This document shows positions 25,401 through 34,212 of a stretch of 64,000 nucleotides of DNA, piece after piece. The first letter of the stretch is position 1. Every line of letters starts with the position of its first letter. Made by a program: the position numbers and the translations under genes. Below the pieces are notes generated by a model. That model saw nothing but the letters and a program-made list of their open reading frames with translations. It did not search any database and had not been told where the DNA came from. The DNA is from Salvia splendens (taxonomy: Eukaryota > Streptophyta > Magnoliopsida > Lamiales > Lamiaceae), in NCBI RefSeq assembly GCF_004379255.2, contig NC_056037.1, positions 13,774,902 through 13,838,901 of the forward strand, read 5' to 3'.

Positions 25401-25686
25401 CTTCGTCATGGATGACTTGATTTCTTTCTGCCGCAAAGAGTCTTTGTTTCTGTTTTATAGGCCGGACTGAAGGATCAATATTTAACCGATGAGTGATTAC
25501 CTCAGGGGGCACTCCGGTCATGTCCAACGGAGACCATGCAAAGACATCTTTGTACTCCTTGAGGAGCTGGATGGTCTTTTCCCGGAGTAGAGGCGTTCCC
25601 GCGAAACCGATCTTGACCGTTCTGGATGGATCATCTTCGTATAACTGAACGGTCATTGAGTTCGACTCTGGTGTGACTTCGGTCAT
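22423..25686 (-). CDS. Tat-type pol: reverse transcriptase, RNase H, archaeal-type RNase H, integrase
   Basis: Open frame of 1087 codons from the first ATG. The same frame continues 11 codons further upstream to the gag UAG, so translation probably enters from gag. Rough order: RT at residues 75-300 (FLDLYKGYHQ at 166-174, YVDD at 229-232); first RNase H at 365-490; second RNase H at 526-650, starting FVDGASNKTGSGAGILL, with NNEAEYEALLAGL and a late RADTLSKLA; integrase zinc finger with HEGSCGSHIG and CTKC at 741-782; integrase core with D811, ISDNGTQF and SHPQANGQTEVTNR. It ends RTWHVSNLKKFHL without a chromodomain. It copies the element RNA to DNA in cytoplasmic particles and inserts it in the nucleus. 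No internal stop or frameshift is seen. Confidence 0.95.
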   Translation of the reverse strand: MTEVTPESNSMTVQLYEDDPSRTVKIGFAGTPLLREKTIQLLKEYKDVFAWSPLDMTGVPPEVITHRLNIDPSVRPIKQKQRLFAAERNQVIHDEVRQLLKADVLFEVKYPSWVANPVMIKKKEGGWRMCIDFTDLNKHCPKDCYPLPNIDKKVEALIGFEIFCFLDLYKGYHQVLMDENDASKTAFITDFGIFAYKKMPFGLKNAGATYQRMVDKLFRHLIGKEVEVYVDDIVVKSRSTSEYEDNLKSTLDVLKKANLKLNPQKCTFLVDSGKFLGCWVSKDGLKANPSKVQVVQNMAMPKSIHDVQRLTGCLAALNRFLSQAAEKQLPFFKVLKKAPKFEWGAEQKKAFDELKSYLAKLPILSAPTDAEVIFLYLAASDQTISAVLVREEGLKQLPIYFTSRALRGPETRYQPLEKIALALVNAARRLRPYFYAHKVCVLTDLPLRQVLTKPEASGRIAKWAIELGEHSIEYLPRKAIKGQALADFLTEAKFDQVIPVIAEQKNSANTELAQPLESEVEPPDCWSGFVDGASNKTGSGAGILLIAPDGHEVTYSLRFLFPTTNNEAEYEALLAGLHLAQSLFVKSLKIHCDSQVIVNHMLGTSEARDERMKKYLDKAQSFSRSFSYFRIIRIPRAENSRADTLSKLASYPSSKVEELLHRSIDEAEVHSVTSSPNWMTPILQYLDQGQLPEDKREARKITCRALRYELHEGVLYRKSYLQPLLRCVGPEETDYILREVHEGSCGSHIGARALAKKVLRWGYYWPTLVQEAMQLVKTCTKCQIHANIPRMPQTDLCAMQSPWPFMQWGIDIVGPLPQAPRQMKFLIVAVDYFTKWVEAEPLATITSSKALDFVWKNIVCRFGIPHILISDNGTQFTDKTFKNWCQELNIQQRFTSVSHPQANGQTEVTNRILVKGLKARLEQAKGQWVENLPQVLWSYRTTPKTSNGETPYSLVYGTEAVIPVEIGVPSPRTLNFSSEMNDDGLRAELDLAEERRELACIKAAKYKEQVARYYNQRVKKLQFQVGDLVLRNNEVSRAEKLGKLEPTWEGPYRVSEVLGKGSYKLTHVSGEQVPRTWHVSNLKKFHL

Positions 25687-25713
25687 TTCGCTTGCCTCTG
25701 ACTCCGGCTGCTG

Positions 25714-25722
25714 TGATTGCTA
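25714..25722 (-). promoter_or_regulatory. Putative readthrough stop between gag and pol (UAG CAA UCA)
   Basis: The gag stop TAG occupies 25722-25720 on the minus strand and is followed at once by CAATCA. This fits UAG-CARYYA, the type I leaky-stop context first defined in tobacco mosaic virus. The next 11 codons and pol are in the same frame with no other stop. The context and frame are seen directly; readthrough itself is inferred. Confidence 0.6.
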
Positions 25723-27831
25723 TGCTTGATGATGCCGATCTGATTGCTCGGCACTTTTAAGCGCAATCTGCAGACACTCTTTTGCTCTCTTTTGATCACC
25801 TCGGATGACCGCTATCCCACCTTTAGTGGGAATCTTGATGGTGAGGTGATAAGTAGAGCAAACGGCCCGAACTGCGTTGAGCCAGTCTCTTCCCAAGATG
25901 ATGTTGTACGGGGACCGAGCTTTTACCACAAAGAACTCGATCATCGTACTGGAGCTTGTAGGCGCTTTTCCCACCGTGATCGGAAGGCTGATAATACCTT
26001 CAGGGCGGGTGTCCTCCTGGGCGAAACTTTTCAGAGGAAGTGGAGCCGGACTGAGCCGAGCTGGATCCACTTCTAGTTTATCGAAACATTCTTTAAAAAG
26101 AATGCTGACTGACGCTCCGGTATCCACAAACACTCTGTGGATCAGTTTGTTTGCCACTCCGGCTTGGATGACAATAGCGTCTTGATGAGGAGAGATGGCC
26201 GGGACGGGATCTGCATCTGAAAATGTAATCACTTCGTCCTGCTTCAGCCTTTTATGCGTTGGCTCCTCTCGATTGAAGCCTCTGCGCTCTGACTTCAGGG
26301 ACGATTTAGTCTTCCCGGCAGGGAGAGCATCAATAGTCAGGATTACTCCATCATATTGCAGCTCGTCATCGTCTTCGGGGTCCTGTTGCTTTTTCAGATC
26401 CTGAGGAGCGCAGTTTGCACCTCTCTGCTTTTTGTTCTTTTTCGGCTGCTTGCTTTGGTATTTTTTTAACGTCCCTGCTTTCACAAGAGCATCAATACCT
26501 GCAGCCAAATGTCGGCACTCCTCGGTATCGTGACCGTGGTCTTGATGGAAGGAGCAATATTGATCCTGAGGTCGACGCGCGGCCGATTTCGTCATCCGCT
26601 TTGGTTTTTCGAACATATCGGAATGCAGTTCGAAAATTTCCGCTCTCGACTTGTTCAATGGTACGAACTGGGCGGGCGGCTTCTCGGGATTGAGACGTGG
26701 CCCCAATCGGTCTTGCACCGGAGTCCTTTGAATCCTTTCAAAAGGAGTTCGGCGAGGATGTCCCTGATCGCCAAAAGGAGTTCGGCGAGGATGTCCCTGA
26801 TCGCTATGATCGGGCTTCCTCCTGTCTCCTCGGGATGAGCTGTCTAAAGACCGTTTGCGACGGTCTGCCTCATCGGCACGGGAGAACTGGTCCGCAATGT
26901 CCCACATCTCTTGAGCTGTTTGCGGACTGCATTCCACGAGCTTTCTGTAGAGAGCTCCGGGCAGGATTCCATTTTGGAATGCCGAAATGACAAGTAGATC
27001 ATTGAGATCATCTACTTGTAGGCATTCCTTGTGGAATCTCGTCATAAAGTCGCTGATCTTTTCGTCGCGACTTTGACGTATAGAAAGCAGCTGAGCCGAA
27101 GTGATTCGGGCTTCCGCTTTCTGAAAGAACCTCCTGTGGAAAGCATCCATTAGATCTCGGTAAGATCTAATGCTGCCTTGGGGGAGGCTATCGAACCACC
27201 TTCTTGCGTTCCCGATAAGCAGCTCGGGAAACAGCTTGCACATATGGACCTCATTGAGACCTTGGTTCGCCATGTTATACTGATAGCGTCCCAGGAAGTC
27301 ATGAGGATTCACTAACCCGTCATAAGTCATCGACGGAGTTCGGTAGTTCTGTGGCAAGGGAGTTCGGGTGATATCGTCCGAGAACGGAGTCTTCAATGCT
27401 CCGTACATGGCGAACCCGACATCTCTTCGGTATGGAGGAGATGGAGTTCTCCTGTGATTCCGGTACCGAGGAGGAACAGGAACATGTCGGGGTTGAGGAT
27501 TCTTCTTCCTGGAAGACACGGCACTACTGCGGTAGTGACTTTCATGTCTGGATGAGGAGGGAGAATCCACCGTTTTCGTCTCCGGCTTTTGGCCCTTTTG
27601 CAGGAAAATTAAGAACTCTTCCTGCTTCTCGGCCAAAAACAACTTGACAGCCTCGTTCAAATCGGGCTGCTGGGAAGACTCGGGGCGATGAGTCTTTGAG
27701 CGGCTTGTTCCTTCTCCGTGAGAACTGGAAGTAGATTTCTCCCGAGGCTGTTTTCCAGACCTGCGGGCTGGACTAGCTTCCTCAGGGTTATCACGAACGG
27801 TATTATGGGTGTTATGTGATCTGGTATGCAT
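25720..27831 (-). CDS. Tat-type gag with aspartic protease
   Basis: Capsid/nucleocapsid precursor fused to protease. The start at 27831 (MHTRSHNTHNTVRDN) is preferred because the frame upstream runs through a poly-A/T tract and the PBS; this gives 703 aa. A basic, disordered N-terminus comes first. The retrotransposon gag core follows (NARRWFDSLPQGSI, FHRRFFQKAEARITSAQLL, SDFMTRFHKECLQVDDL), then a zinc knuckle-like CSFHQDHGHDTEEC and the protease with VFVDTGASVSILFKE and NIILGRDWL. Two short direct repeats (GHPRRTPF) lie mid-protein. The frame closes with a UAG that is in frame with pol, so a gag-protease-pol fusion would need stop-codon readthrough. Confidence 0.93.
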   Translation of the reverse strand: MHTRSHNTHNTVRDNPEEASPARRSGKQPREKSTSSSHGEGTSRSKTHRPESSQQPDLNEAVKLFLAEKQEEFLIFLQKGQKPETKTVDSPSSSRHESHYRSSAVSSRKKNPQPRHVPVPPRYRNHRRTPSPPYRRDVGFAMYGALKTPFSDDITRTPLPQNYRTPSMTYDGLVNPHDFLGRYQYNMANQGLNEVHMCKLFPELLIGNARRWFDSLPQGSIRSYRDLMDAFHRRFFQKAEARITSAQLLSIRQSRDEKISDFMTRFHKECLQVDDLNDLLVISAFQNGILPGALYRKLVECSPQTAQEMWDIADQFSRADEADRRKRSLDSSSRGDRRKPDHSDQGHPRRTPFGDQGHPRRTPFERIQRTPVQDRLGPRLNPEKPPAQFVPLNKSRAEIFELHSDMFEKPKRMTKSAARRPQDQYCSFHQDHGHDTEECRHLAAGIDALVKAGTLKKYQSKQPKKNKKQRGANCAPQDLKKQQDPEDDDELQYDGVILTIDALPAGKTKSSLKSERRGFNREEPTHKRLKQDEVITFSDADPVPAISPHQDAIVIQAGVANKLIHRVFVDTGASVSILFKECFDKLEVDPARLSPAPLPLKSFAQEDTRPEGIISLPITVGKAPTSSSTMIEFFVVKARSPYNIILGRDWLNAVRAVCSTYHLTIKIPTKGGIAVIRGDQKRAKECLQIALKSAEQSDRHHQA

Positions 27832-27900
27832 TTTTTTTTTTTTTTTTGGGGTGGAAAAAGGGTCAAAAATTCGCTTTATCACAAATTTGGTTCTCTGTTT

Positions 27901-27916
27901 CCCACAGACGGCGCCA
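27901..27916 (-). other. Primer binding site of the Tat element
   Basis: On the minus strand TGGCGCCGTCTGTGGG lies one base after the 5' LTR end. TGGCGCCGT matches the complement of a tRNA 3' end ending ACGGCGCCA (tRNA-Asp-like). The match weakens beyond nine bases. Confidence 0.75.
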
Positions 27917-27917
27917 G

Positions 27918-28735
27918 TGATGGTTGGGCGAATTTTTGATGGTAGTGAATGCGGGTAAAAAATATAGATCACGACACAGGGAATTACGTGGTTCGATTTA
28001 CTGAGGTAAATCTACGTCCACGGGAAGAAAGGAGGGCAAGATTGTATTGCTTGATCTGGTTTTCAGCTTACAAATACAGACTTGCTATATGATATTTGAT
28101 GTCTAGAGCGCTCTCTCCCCTAGTCTATCTGATCTAAGTTCTATTTATACATTGAACTAAGATCGTGGCTTGCATCACCACTAACTAGGTCGTGGCTTAC
28201 ATCACCACTAACTAGGTCGTGGCTTACATCACCACTAACTAGGTCGTGGCTTACATCACCACTAAGTAGGTCGTGGCTTACATCATCAGTAATTAGGTCG
28301 TGGATGTCGTGGAGGTCATGAGATCCTGCATGGGTCCACTATCTCTTTGTTTGGTCCGCTATCCTGCATGAGATCCTGCATGAGTTGACACCACTATCTC
28401 CCAGTTCGGTCGAATAATGAGACCGAACTGCTGAACTATTGCCGAGCAGCTTTTGCCAATCTGAGAGTAGAGCTTGATTGGTCGGCTTTTACCGAGCTGT
28501 AGGCTGGGGCCGAACTCTTTGGTAATGCCGAACTGATACTCTTCCTTGGGGACCGAACTGCTGAGCTATTGCCGAGCAGCTTTTGCCAATCTGAGAGTAG
28601 AGCTTGATTGGTCGGCTTTTACCGAGCTGTAGGCTGGGGCCGAACTCTTTGGTAATGCCGAACTGATACTCTTCCTTGGGCTTTGGGCTGATGGGCCGTC
28701 ACTGCTATTGGGCTTGTTTAGTACGTACCCCATCA
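27918..28735 (-). repeat. 5' LTR of the Tat element (818 bp)
   Basis: Same sequence as the left LTR but with four 27-bp units instead of three, which accounts exactly for the 27-bp length difference. At least two substitutions are visible (for example CTAAGTAGG and CTATTGCCG here against CTAACTAGG and CTATTTCCG). Confidence 0.95.
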
Positions 28736-29215
28736 CCTCTCTCTCTTTCACCGACGGTTTCTCTCATTTCTCCATGGCAGTTTCTTCAATTTCTTCCATA
28801 GATTTCTTCTCTGCTTTTTCAATTCTCCAAATTTAACATAGATTGTTATTCCTTAGTTTTTTGCGCATGGCAATAGTATATGATTGTAGTCGGTGATTGA
28901 TTGGAGCTCGTGAAACGAATTTAACTGTTTCCTGCGTCTGTTGTGGTTAATTGAATATTCGAGCACAAAACCAAGATACTCATTTAACAAAGATTCTTTT
29001 TGTACCTTGCGATTTTCGTCGTTTTTATAGAAGATAGAAACATCATGACCCTATTTCACGCGCTCATTTCTTCATGCTTTCACTACCATTCATTAATTTT
29101 CCTTGGTGGTACACAGAATATGATGGTAACATGCACTAAAGAGACGAAAAGAAGGAAAATAAGCTGGTTGTTGTGTTGCGTTCCGCTACTCCATTAATTT
29201 TCTGTGGCTGAACTC
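28736..29215. other. Intergenic region right of the Tat element
   Basis: It holds the right copy of the CCTCT duplication and then unique sequence. Short frames are present but none resembles a known protein. It may be 5' flanking DNA of the ABIL remnant, displaced by the insertion. Confidence 0.4.
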
Positions 29216-29836
29216 GTTGTCTGTTGACGATCCTCTCTGATGTGAAGAGCAGATCCAACATCCTTCAAAGACAGAGTTTCTATCCCAGTCATAAAAGACT
29301 CAACGAAATTCTCGTACGACTCAGGCAAAGAAACTAGCAAGATTAAGCAACATCCTCGTCTTCTACTTTAACATCAGCAGTACGCAAATCCAGCAAAATT
29401 CTGTTCAAATTTTCCAGATGATCCCGAAGGGGCATACTTTCTAATCGAAACAAACGTTGCTTCAGGAGCAACTTGTTGGTTAGAGACTTCGTCATATATA
29501 GACTCTCCAACTTCGTCCAAAGGGCTGCAGCAGTCTCCTGACCAGCAACTTCAATGATAACATCGTCAGACAGACACAACATGATGGTCGAGTGGGCCTT
29601 TTCGTTTAGGGTTTTCCACTCCTCATCATCCTCCATTGTCTTCTTTGTTTTGAGCGGCGCCCACAAACTATGCTGCTTCAGCAGGGAACGCATCTTGATC
29701 TGCCATAAGCCAAAACTATTCCTCCCGGTGAATTTGTCAGCCTTCATGTTCAGAGCAGATATCTTTGATCGATTTACCAGAAAACCCTAGCAGCGGAATT
29801 CAAAACCCTAGTTCGAAAACCAGGCTCTAGATACCA
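29216..29836 (-). mobile_element. Ty1/copia fragment: PBS and gag
   Basis: Minus strand. A PBS-like TGGTATCTAGAGCC (29823-29836) is the initiator-Met type with one inserted base. A gag frame follows (29343-29747) with MKADKFTGRNSFGLWQIKMR, ALWTKLESLYMTKSLTNKL and LENLNRILLDLR, typical of copia gag (UBN2 family). A frameshift after EDEDVA is needed to reach LVSLPESYENFVESF, which continues to about 29216. No protease, integrase or RT is present, and no intact LTR was found. It is a truncated dead copy. Confidence 0.8.
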
Positions 29837-29985
29837 GTTCAAAGCCAGGCATCCTAACATCGTGTAGGCCTGCAAATATTGCACCGGTACCCGAAAATCC
29901 ATCATTTCTCCTACTTGCACTCGGTCCGATGAGTGGTGACGTCCTTTTAAAACAATAGTTTTGTAGCGAACCTAATTATATAGTA

Positions 29986-30246
29986 CTCCCTCCATCTCAT
30001 CATGAACGAGTCGCTTCATTTGGGAACATGATTCAAGAAAATGATGTTTAGAGAGTTAAGAGAAGAGATAACGTAGTAGGAGAGAGAATAAAGTAGATGA
30101 GTGGAGAAGAAATAAAGTAGAGGAGAAAATAAAGTAAGAGAAAATAATTATGCAGTACTCTGTAATATTTTTCCAAAAAGAGAAATGACAAACTTTAAAT
30201 GGAACGTCCCAAAAGTTAATTAGTACAACTCGCTTATAGTGGAACG
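29986..30246. mobile_element. Stowaway-like MITE (decayed)
   Basis: The left end is CTCCCTCCATCTCAT after TA. The right end, ACTCGCTTATAGTGGAACG before TA, is a diverged inverted copy. The interior has the GGAACGTCCCAAAAGT block usual for this family. The right terminus has lost the GGAGGGAG tail. Confidence 0.6.
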
Positions 30247-30616
30247 TAGGTTGTTTCTTATTTGCGAAGAATCCTTAATTGGATTTTGAATTTTTTCCTA
30301 ATGAAATGAATAGACGGGGAATTTAAGGTGTTTGGTGAAACCTTTCGTGCAAAACAAAATAAGTATAAGAAATATAAGGTCATTCTTGGTGTGGTGAGAT
30401 GGATTGGAGTGGAGGAGGAAATAGAATGAAAATGCAAAGAAAATGCCAAAAACAAATTCACCCTCATTCGTTCATTTCATTCCAACATGCCAAAAAAAAG
30501 TTAGATTTTAAGTTTGGATTTTCAATAAATGTCCATTTACAAAAAGTATTTTCATAAATGAAAAATACACTTGAGTCTCTTATTGGTATGACGATTTGGG
30601 TGAGGAAATAGAATGG
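30247..30616. other. Intergenic region
   Basis: AT-rich sequence between the MITE and the second copia fragment. No gene was recognised. Confidence 0.4.
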
Positions 30617-31036
30617 TGATTTCTGAAAGATTAATGGACTATATTAGATTAATATGAAATAATTCTATTGGGTTTGGTCCAATGTTATAATTATTCTATT
30701 ATATATATGCTCTATTGTGGAGAACACAAGACACAGGAAACCTAATTTTCTAAGAGAGAAAAGCAGCGCTACGTTCACCAAGAGATTTCCTAGCTTTCTC
30801 TACAGAACGATTGTACCGAGGAATTGTTCCTGCATCGGATCAGAATACACGTGGACCTCGATAGTAGTGGATTCAACTTGCAGGACACAATCTTAGAAGA
30901 AAACAACACAACTAGTAAGATTTAGTTCCGTTGTGTATTACGTGCTCAACTTGCAATATGATTATGAATCTAGATCTGTTATTCTTGTATGCAATTTCCG
31001 CTGCGCTCATTAGATGAATACAAAAATTCCTAACAG

Positions 31037-31049
31037 TGGTATCAGAGCC
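31037..31049 (+). other. Primer binding site of the second copia element
   Basis: TGGTATCAGAGCC begins one base after the presumed LTR end TTCCTAACA, a perfect initiator-Met primer site. It fixes the 3' limit of the 5' LTR at 31035. Confidence 0.88.
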
Positions 31050-32352
31050 CGGGGTTTGATTCAAATTAATTTTGTTTCCTAATTAATTTGTGGATGATTT
31101 TGAAAATCAAAATTCTGAAATTGGATTTCAAAATTCTTTCATCGTCTTCACCGGGCAGCAGCCGTAGTCTTCGGACAACGGCGGTTTGCTTTCCGGGCAG
31201 CCAAGGCAGCGAGCGAAGGGCTGGACAGCAGCTCCTTCTCAACGTGCTCCATCAGGCAGTAGCTCCGGCGGTAGGCAACGAACAGCAGATGCGTCGTCCT
31301 TAGGCGGCGACGGAGGAGCTGTCCTCGTCGGACAGCAGCTGTGTTGTCGCCGGGCAGCAGCGGCGATCAGCTCCAGATCTTGGCAGCAGCGACGTCGTCT
31401 TCAATCTGCACCACGTCTGACAGTCGTGCTTACTGCCGGCTTGTGGACAGCGGCAGCCCTGACTTCGGTTGTGGCAGTAGCCACGGTGTTCCAGGTAACG
31501 GGGGCAGACGTCTACTGCAGTGGGAGCGAGCCAGCGGCTATGCAAACGAGGGCAGTAGCGGCGGCAACAGCTTAGGCTGTGGGGTGGCGACCCAAACCTT
31601 AGTTAGGGTTTTGGGCTCATCATTTTGACAAGATGTTTTGTTGCCTTTTGTGGATTAATCATATACAATTATTATAATATAGATTATTATTTAAATTCAT
31701 TAATTCGATTACTGAATACTAATAATAATAAATATATTGTTAATATTAATTTGGAATTAATATTAAATATGTGATTATGTTAATTTAGAATTAATACATA
31801 AATTTTAAGTCCACATTTAATTAGAGAATAAAATTTGATTTTATTCATTGAGCATTATTTGATATCCTATGTGATAAGCATGATATTTGATTTATGCTCA
31901 TTTATTTAACTATAGTAGTTAGAGACCGTTTTATTGTTTAGGTAGGCGGCGCCCAGTATGTGTAGTCCGTGTTATACTATGTCTGGGTAGGCGGCACCCA
32001 GTAATTGTTTGAAATTTAATATTGGATATTATATTCACAAAACTAGTATCACACTTTTCCCCATAAATATAAGTCTTGTTTTTTAAACAAACGCATCGTC
32101 CATCATAATTGTTTGATGTACTTGGCCTTTTCGACCACGAGTTTTACGCCAAAGTGTTTACTCTAAATCTACAAGGCCTAGGATCGATCATTCATAGATG
32201 CATGGTTGGCATCGTGTGATGGGGTTGACTTGCTTAAATTATTTAGTGACGCCAAAGCGACCTACAATAAACCTTTTGTTTGATTAGTGATACAAATGTG
32301 ATCTTTATATGCTTTTCTGATTTGCTTTCATTTTATTTTCTGTTCAGATAAA

Positions 32353-33170
32353 ATGTCAAACTTTGCTTACAAATGTTTGATGGAAACAAACAAGTTGACT
32401 GGGTCAAATTTCACGGATTGGCTCCGTTGTTTGCGCTTGGTGCTACGGCATGACAAGGTTGAGTATGTCCTGGACAAACCAATCGGTGTCATCCCCGATA
32501 AGGAATCTCTTGAGTTTGCTACGTTTGACGTTGAAGCTCATCAGAAACACATTGATAATGCTTCTGATGCTCAGTGTGTCATGTTGTCTTCTATGAGTTT
32601 GGAACTGCAAAGACAACATGAACACATGTTTCCATATGAAATGCTTAAGCACTTGGAGAGTTTGTATGCTTCACAAGCTCAAACTATGGAGTATGAGATA
32701 CTTCGCGATCTCTTCAAGTGCAAGCTTCGTGATGGAAGCAAGGTTTCTGAGCATGTGCTGAAAATGATTGGTTTGATTGAGAGGTTAGCATCGATTGGAA
32801 CGGTGCTCCCCGCAAATGTCTCAACAAATCTAATTTTGCAGTCTCTACCTAGTAGTTTTGAGAATTTCATTGTGTATTTCAACATGAACAACACGAAGGT
32901 TGGGCTGCCAGAGCTGCACAATAGGCTTAAGACTATGAGTCTTCCACTGCTAAGGTAAAATCTGTGCTCATGGTGAGCTCTTCTGCGAAATCTTCGAAAT
33001 GGAAGAATAAGCAACAACAGAAGAAGAAAGCATCTAAGGATGCTGTTCTAAAGCCTAAGAGTGGAGGGCCAAGAAGAAGTCGAAATTATCAAAGGATGAG
33101 TGTCTTTTCTGTCATGAGAAGAAACACTGGAAGAAAGACTGCCCAAAATTCAAGGCACAAGGTGCATAAA
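32353..33170 (+). pseudogene. copia gag with zinc knuckle (frameshifted)
   Basis: The first frame (32353-32958, 201 aa) has TGSNFTDWLRCLRLVLRHDK, YEILRDLFKCKLRDGSKV and SLPSSFENFIVYFNMN, standard for copia gag. It ends early after KTMSLPLLR, and the continuation AKVKSVLMVSSSAK is in another frame. A further shift is needed to reach the knuckle DECLFCHEKKHWKKDCPKF near 33100-33150 (CX2CX4HX4C). At least two frameshifts make this a dead gene. Confidence 0.8.
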
Positions 33171-33184
33171 GTGGGAGCTCAGGT

Positions 33185-34017
33185 ATGTTTGTCATTGAGA
33201 TAAATATGTCTATGAATAATTCACAATCTTTGGTATTAGATACAGCTTGTGGCTCACACATTTGTAATAATGTGCAAGGTCTAAGTGACTGCAGGAAAGT
33301 GAGACCTGGGGAAGTTGATTTGCGTGTTGGAAATGGAGCAAGAGTTGCTGCCGAACGAGTGAAAACTTATAGATTAGATCTTCCCTCAGGACATAGACTA
33401 GATTTACATAATTGTTATTTTGTTCCAGTTATTTCAAAGAATATTATTTCCATTCCGATGTTAGACATTGAAAGTTTTCCTTCCATTTTGCAAACAGCAG
33501 ATGCTCGTTTTCTTTTAATGGATTGTTTTATGGAAATGTCACTCTTGAAAACGGATTATATATGTTTAAATACAAACGAAATATTCTCAATGTGCAAAAC
33601 AAAAGACCTAAGCTAAGTAATACGAATAATGCAACCTATCTTTGGCATTGTAGACTTGGTCATATTAATGAGAAAAGAATAGCAAGATTGAGAAAGTTAG
33701 ACTATCTCACTTCATTTGATTTAGAATCCTATGGAGCTTGTGAATTCTGTCTCAAGGGAAAAATGACAAGTAAACCATTTTCTGAGAAGGGAGTGCGTGC
33801 CAAAGATTTGCTAGAGTTGATTCACACAGATGTGTGTGGACCGTTTCCAACTCAAGCAAGAGGTGGTTATTCGTACTTCATAACTTTTACTGATGATTTA
33901 TCAAGGTATGGATATGTGCATCTTATGAAAAATAAATCTGAGGCCTTCGATAAATTTAAAGAGTTTAAGTGTGAAGTTGAGAAACAACTTGGGAAAATAA
34001 TTGATAAATTGAGATAA
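33185..34017 (+). pseudogene. copia protease and partial integrase (frameshifted, truncated)
   Basis: The first frame holds a protease-like LVLDTACGSHICNNVQG followed by the usual LRVGNGARV and LHNCYFVPVISKNIISI. A frameshift near 33520 enters the next frame, with the integrase zinc-binding part (LWHCRLGHINEKRI, GACEFCLKGKM) and the first catalytic aspartate in IHTDVCGPFPT, then FITFTDDLSRYGYV. The frame breaks off after VEKQLGKIIDKLR, before the second catalytic aspartate. Confidence 0.8.
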
Positions 34018-34212
34018 ATTGTCAAGGTTCTGGCTATGATGCAACGAATTAAGTCCTGTGTTACATACCCAAACAGATCTTTCCAAGAAAATAACCAGTA
34101 CAGTACTATAGTTTATGTTAAAAAAATACAGACAGGATCTTCCAAGATTACTAGTACTCCCCAAGTTTATGGTGGAAAAGTAATACTGATTTTTTTTTGT
34201 ATTCTGTGGCAG

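Larger units (their letters stand above)
17515..28735 (-). mobile_element. Young Ty3/gypsy LTR retrotransposon, Tat type, complete
   Basis: Full-length element of 11,221 bp flanked by the 5-bp duplication CCTCT (17510-17514 and 28736-28740). The coding direction is minus, so the right LTR is the 5' LTR. Order on the minus strand: LTR, PBS, gag-protease, UAG, RT-RNase H-second RNase H-integrase, tandem repeats, opposite-strand gene, PPT, LTR. The second, archaeal-type RNase H between RNase H and integrase, and the opposite-strand gene before the 3' LTR, are marks of the Tat/Ogre/Retand branch. The LTRs differ by one 27-bp unit and only a few substitutions. With gag and pol otherwise open, the insertion is recent and possibly competent. 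Confidence 0.95.
30617..34017 (+). mobile_element. Ty1/copia element, 5' two thirds, degenerate
   Basis: The 5' LTR ends TTCCTAACA at 31035. One base later comes a perfect initiator-Met PBS TGGTATCAGAGCC (31037-31049). The LTR start at 30617 (TGATTTCTG) is a guess. A long leader with a GC-rich island (31135-31600) precedes gag (32353-32958). Shifted frames then carry the zinc knuckle, protease and start of integrase, which stops inside the integrase core at 34017. RT, RNase H and the 3' LTR are absent. Confidence 0.75.

Noticed and set aside
22458..27647. Plus-strand frames of 60-135 aa across gag-pol
   Set aside because: They are shadows of the minus-strand gag and pol frames, with no motif of their own.
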